Shown piece after piece: positions 61,118-64,000 of a stretch of DNA of 64,000 nt. The notes under the pieces are model-generated. The model worked only from the letters and a program-made list of their open reading frames with translations, had not been told where the DNA came from and made no database searches. The stretch's first letter is position 1. Each line of letters starts with the position of its first letter. The stretch comes from Roseiarcus fermentans (GTDB lineage: Bacteria; Pseudomonadota; Alphaproteobacteria; Rhizobiales; Beijerinckiaceae), in contig NZ_QNRK01000028.1 of NCBI RefSeq assembly GCF_003315135.1, positions 1 to 64,000 of the forward strand. Direction: 5' to 3'. Both the position numbers and the translations under genes were made by a program.

Positions 61118-63397
61118 ATGCTGAAGCGCTTGGACGGTCCGGAAACCGGTCGTGGCGATACCCTGCATCCGGACAGGAAGGAGCCGGCCTCCTTCGATTT
61201 CCTGGACGCGATCAACTTCGCATGGCGCAACTGGAAGTTCATTGCCGGCGTCGCCGCGCTCGCGGTCCTGATCGGGGGGCTCTACATCGCCCGCCAAACG
61301 CCGCTCTACACCGCGACGGCCCAGTTGCTGCTCGATCCCAACAAGGAGAAGGCGGGCGCCCAGGATTCGATGCTCGCCGGATTCGCGCTCGATCTGCCCG
61401 CCATCGAGAGCCAGATTCAGGTCATCCGCTCCACCTCGCTGCTCAGCCGTGTGGTGCGGCAGGATCATCTCGTCACCGACCCGGAGTTCGGCGCCGCGAC
61501 CCCGGTCGTGGGCAGCCGGGGGCTGCTCGGCCCGATCCGCGCGTTCTTCAGCCCCGCCCCCGCGCCTGCGCCGTCGGCGGCGCCTGCCGGACGCGACGAA
61601 CTCGGCCGCAGCGAGCCGCCCACGCTCGAAGTGGCGCAGACGGTGCAAAACGTCATGGGCGCGGTGGGCGTTAGCCGCAACGGCCAATCGCTGGTGCTCA
61701 ACGTCTCCTTCACCTCGGCCGATCCGGCGAAAGCCGTCCGGCTCGCCAACGCCATCGCCGACGCCTATGTCATCGACAAGCTCGACGCGCGCTTCGAAGC
61801 GGCCAAGCGCGCCTCCGCCTGGCTCAGCGACCGCCTCGTCGACTTGCGCAAGCAGTTACGCGAGTCGGAGGAAGCGGTCGCGCGCTTCCGCTCGGACAAC
61901 AATCTCATCGGCGCGGGCGGCGGCAACGTCACGCTGAACCAGGACCAGCTCGGACAGCTCAACGGCCGGCGGGTCGCCGCCCGCGCCGAGACCGCCGACA
62001 AGAAGGCGCGGCTCGACCTGTTGCTGCAGGTGCAGGCGGCGGGCGGCTCCGTCGCGGACCTGCCCGATATCGCCAACGCCGGCGCCATCCCCGAACTGCG
62101 GCAGCAGGAGAACGACCTCATGCGCCAGGCGGCGGACCTGCTCGCTCGCTATTCCGACCGCCATCCTTCGGTCGTCAACATCCACGCGCAACTCGCCGAT
62201 CTGCGCCGCTCGATCGCCAGGGAAGCCGAGCGGCTCGCCGCCGATGTCAAGCACGACTACGACATGGCGCTGGCGCGCCAGCAGGCGATCGAGAAGACGC
62301 TGAACGAGGTCACGGGGGAAACGGATCTCGACGCCTCCAAGGCCATCACGCTGCGCGAACTCGAGCGCAACGCCGCCGTCGACAAGACCCTGTTCGAGGA
62401 GTTCCTTCAGCGCGCGAAAGTGACGGAGGAGCAGTCCACTTTCGAGGCCCGCGACGCCCGTGTCATCACCCCGGCGCAGCCGCCGGCCCCGCAGACGTCG
62501 CCCCGGACGATGCTCGTCCTCGGCGCGTCGCTCGTCCTGGGTCTCGCGGCCGGAGTGGGGGGCGCCTTCGTCGTCGAATTGCTCAATCCCGGCTTCACGA
62601 CGCCGCGGCAGGTCGAGGAATTTCTAGACCTGCCGCTGCTCGCCTCGATCGCCCTCATGGAAACGCGCGATCTCACCAACGACGGCGTGTTGATCACGAT
62701 GCCGGAATATCCTTTCGTCAAGCCGCTGTCGCGATTCTCCGAGGCGTTCCGTTCGTTGCGCAGCGCCGTGCAAATGAGCGACGTCGACAATCCGCCGAAA
62801 GTGCTGCTCGTGACTTCGACCGTCCCCAGCGAAGGCAAATCGACGATCGCGATGACCACCGCAGCCTCCGCGGCGCGGTCGGGGCTTCGGACCCTGATCG
62901 TCGAGGGCGACCTGCGGCATCCGACCGTCTCACGCTATTTCAACGCCGCGGACGGCCCGGGCCTGGTCGATCACCTGGTCTACGGCGCCGAGCTCTCGAG
63001 CGTCGTCTTGCGCGACGAAAAGCTTCAGCTGTGGGTGCTGCCCGCCGGCGCCAAGACGCAGAATCCGCCCGACCTGCTCGGCTCGGATCGCTTCCGGGCG
63101 CTCATCGCCGAGCTCCGCGAGCAATACGACCTGATCCTCATCGATTCTCCGCCGCTTGGACCCGTCGTCGACGCGTTGATCGTTTCCCAACTCGTCGACA
63201 AGACGCTGTTCGTCGTGCGATGGGCGTCCACGCCGCGGGAAATGGTCGCCCATTCCGTCGAGCGGCTCGCCAGTCATCGAAAGGTGGCGGGAGTGGTCTT
63301 CAATTACGTGGTGCATGCGCAGGCGCAGAAATACGGGAAGTACGCGTACTCGTATTACTATGGCGATCGTTACTACAAGAAATACTATACGGAATGA
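61118..63397 (+). CDS. Wzc/ExoP-like co-polymerase with tyrosine autokinase domain
   Basis: 759 aa. A Wzz-type N-terminal domain has a membrane helix near residues 39-60 (FIAGVAALAVLIGGLYI). A long coiled-coil periplasmic part and a second helix (MLVLGASLVLGLAAGVGGAF) precede the cytosolic BY-kinase: Walker A PSEGKST, Walker A' LIVEGDLRHP, Walker B LILIDSPP. The C terminus is a Tyr cluster (YAYSYYYGDRYYKKYY), the autophosphorylation site. It controls chain length and export through cycles of phosphorylation. Confidence 0.93.
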   Translation: MLKRLDGPETGRGDTLHPDRKEPASFDFLDAINFAWRNWKFIAGVAALAVLIGGLYIARQTPLYTATAQLLLDPNKEKAGAQDSMLAGFALDLPAIESQIQVIRSTSLLSRVVRQDHLVTDPEFGAATPVVGSRGLLGPIRAFFSPAPAPAPSAAPAGRDELGRSEPPTLEVAQTVQNVMGAVGVSRNGQSLVLNVSFTSADPAKAVRLANAIADAYVIDKLDARFEAAKRASAWLSDRLVDLRKQLRESEEAVARFRSDNNLIGAGGGNVTLNQDQLGQLNGRRVAARAETADKKARLDLLLQVQAAGGSVADLPDIANAGAIPELRQQENDLMRQAADLLARYSDRHPSVVNIHAQLADLRRSIAREAERLAADVKHDYDMALARQQAIEKTLNEVTGETDLDASKAITLRELERNAAVDKTLFEEFLQRAKVTEEQSTFEARDARVITPAQPPAPQTSPRTMLVLGASLVLGLAAGVGGAFVVELLNPGFTTPRQVEEFLDLPLLASIALMETRDLTNDGVLITMPEYPFVKPLSRFSEAFRSLRSAVQMSDVDNPPKVLLVTSTVPSEGKSTIAMTTAASAARSGLRTLIVEGDLRHPTVSRYFNAADGPGLVDHLVYGAELSSVVLRDEKLQLWVLPAGAKTQNPPDLLGSDRFRALIAELREQYDLILIDSPPLGPVVDALIVSQLVDKTLFVVRWASTPREMVAHSVERLASHRKVAGVVFNYVVHAQAQKYGKYAYSYYYGDRYYKKYYTE

Positions 63398-64000
63398 TCC
63401 GAGTCCGCGAAATCCGCTTCTGGACGGCGATCATCGTCATGATCCTGTCGGGACTGGCGATTGGAAGCGGCGCCACGGGTTTGAGCCTCGCGCTCGCCGA
63501 ACGGTCCGCTGACGCGGCGAGCGCGGCGACCGCGTTGGCGCCTTTCGTCGGAGACAGTCTCGTCGGCGACGTCGCGGCGCGGGCCGCCGCGAGGCTGGCC
63601 CGACCACGGTCGCCCGTCGAGGCGGAGACATTGGCGGGCCAGCTGTTGTCGCAGGCGCCGCTGAGCTCCGGCGCCTGGCTGGATCTGGCGATTGCCCGGC
63701 GGGAGGCCGGAGAGCCGGCCGAGACCGTCGCCGCCGCGCTGGCGATGTCGACGACGACCGGCCCCAACGAACTGCGCTTCATGACGGCGCGCGCCAAATT
63801 CGCGTTGCCGTTCTGGAAGTCCCTGCCTCCGGACGTTCAGCATGCGGTGATCGCCGACCTCGTCGGGGGCTGGGCCGGGATCGACCCGGGCGCCAGGACG
63901 AAGCTCAGGACGATGCTCTCGAGCGCGCCCGAAGGGACAGTCGAAGCGATGCGGACCGCGTTGCTTCTGAACGGCGGCGACGACGCGGCGGCCGTCGACG
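63394..64000 (+). CDS. Membrane-anchored protein of the exopolysaccharide operon (truncated by the window end)
   Basis: The frame opens at ATG 63394, overlapping the autokinase stop by 4 bp (ATGA), and remains open to the end of the window (202 codons). Residues 8-38 form one membrane/signal segment (FWTAIIVMILSGLAIGSG), then an Ala/Leu-rich helical region resembling short helical repeats. No named family is recognised, though similar small membrane proteins follow Wzc in Rhizobiales. The C terminus lies outside. Confidence 0.75.
   Translation, partial: MIRVREIRFWTAIIVMILSGLAIGSGATGLSLALAERSADAASAATALAPFVGDSLVGDVAARAAARLARPRSPVEAETLAGQLLSQAPLSSGAWLDLAIARREAGEPAETVAAALAMSTTTGPNELRFMTARAKFALPFWKSLPPDVQHAVIADLVGGWAGIDPGARTKLRTMLSSAPEGTVEAMRTALLLNGGDDAAAVD

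Noticed and set aside
59019-61124. A 701-aa plus-strand frame across the NusG-like and Wzy-like genes
   Set aside because: Arg-rich with no motifs and overlaps two well-supported genes in another frame.
1-64000. CRISPR arrays, phage genes or complete insertion sequences
   Set aside because: No regularly spaced repeats, Cas, capsid, terminase or intact transposase genes were seen; only the IS66 fragment remains.

Overview
The window looks like the chromosome of a high-GC alphaproteobacterium of the Hyphomicrobiales (Rhizobiales). The evidence is RegB/RegA redox regulators, a GluQRS, a candidate MmgR (alpha-r8/suhB) small RNA carrying a PhaR/AniA-type box, and a Rhizobiales-style exopolysaccharide locus. 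Three zones can be recognised.

Zone 1 (about 0.3-15.9 kb) is mostly core genome: an M23 murein hydrolase, GluQRS, an AlkA-type DNA glycosylase, a carboxylesterase, the sRNA, YceI with a membrane protein and a divergent LysR regulator, a DegP-type protease, tRNA-Tyr, RlmB, a D-2-hydroxyacid dehydrogenase, an SH3-regB-regA operon and a DnaQ-like exonuclease.

Zone 2 (about 16.3-55.5 kb) is an accessory catabolic island of some 39 kb. It holds four ribose/xylose-type (CUT2) ABC importers, two Baeyer-Villiger monooxygenases (BVMOs), two MBL-fold hydrolases, four classical SDRs, a progesterone-5-beta-reductase/iridoid-synthase-like (PRISE) enone reductase, a beta-keto-acid cleavage enzyme (BKACE), an aldehyde dehydrogenase, two metal-dependent alcohol dehydrogenases and a split transketolase. 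I see no sugar kinase or isomerase. The gene content parallels the cyclohexanol route (alcohol dehydrogenase, BVMO, lactonase, hydroxy-acid dehydrogenase, semialdehyde dehydrogenase), so I infer import and ring or chain oxidation of a polyhydroxylated or glycoside-like ketone or alcohol. The substrate cannot be read from sequence. The island has two halves. Module A (16.3-32.2 kb) carries GTATTA-N3-TAATAC-type operators in front of its transcription units and encodes a GntR/FCD regulator. Module B (33.0-55.5 kb) has three promoters of identical geometry (-35, 17 bp, -10, then GAGCG-N2-CGCTC at once) and encodes a TetR regulator. Between them lie a multiply frameshifted pRiA4b-Orf3-like pseudogene and an IS66 transposase fragment, which suggests the island was assembled with mobile elements.

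Zone 3 (56.1-64.0 kb) is an exopolysaccharide export/polymerisation locus: a Wza-like export lipoprotein on the minus strand, and on the plus strand a beta-barrel protein, a small secreted protein, a NusG-like antiterminator, a Wzy/O-antigen-ligase-like polymerase, a Wzc-like tyrosine autokinase and a protein cut by the window end. An AT-rich 250-bp divergent control region separates the two strands.
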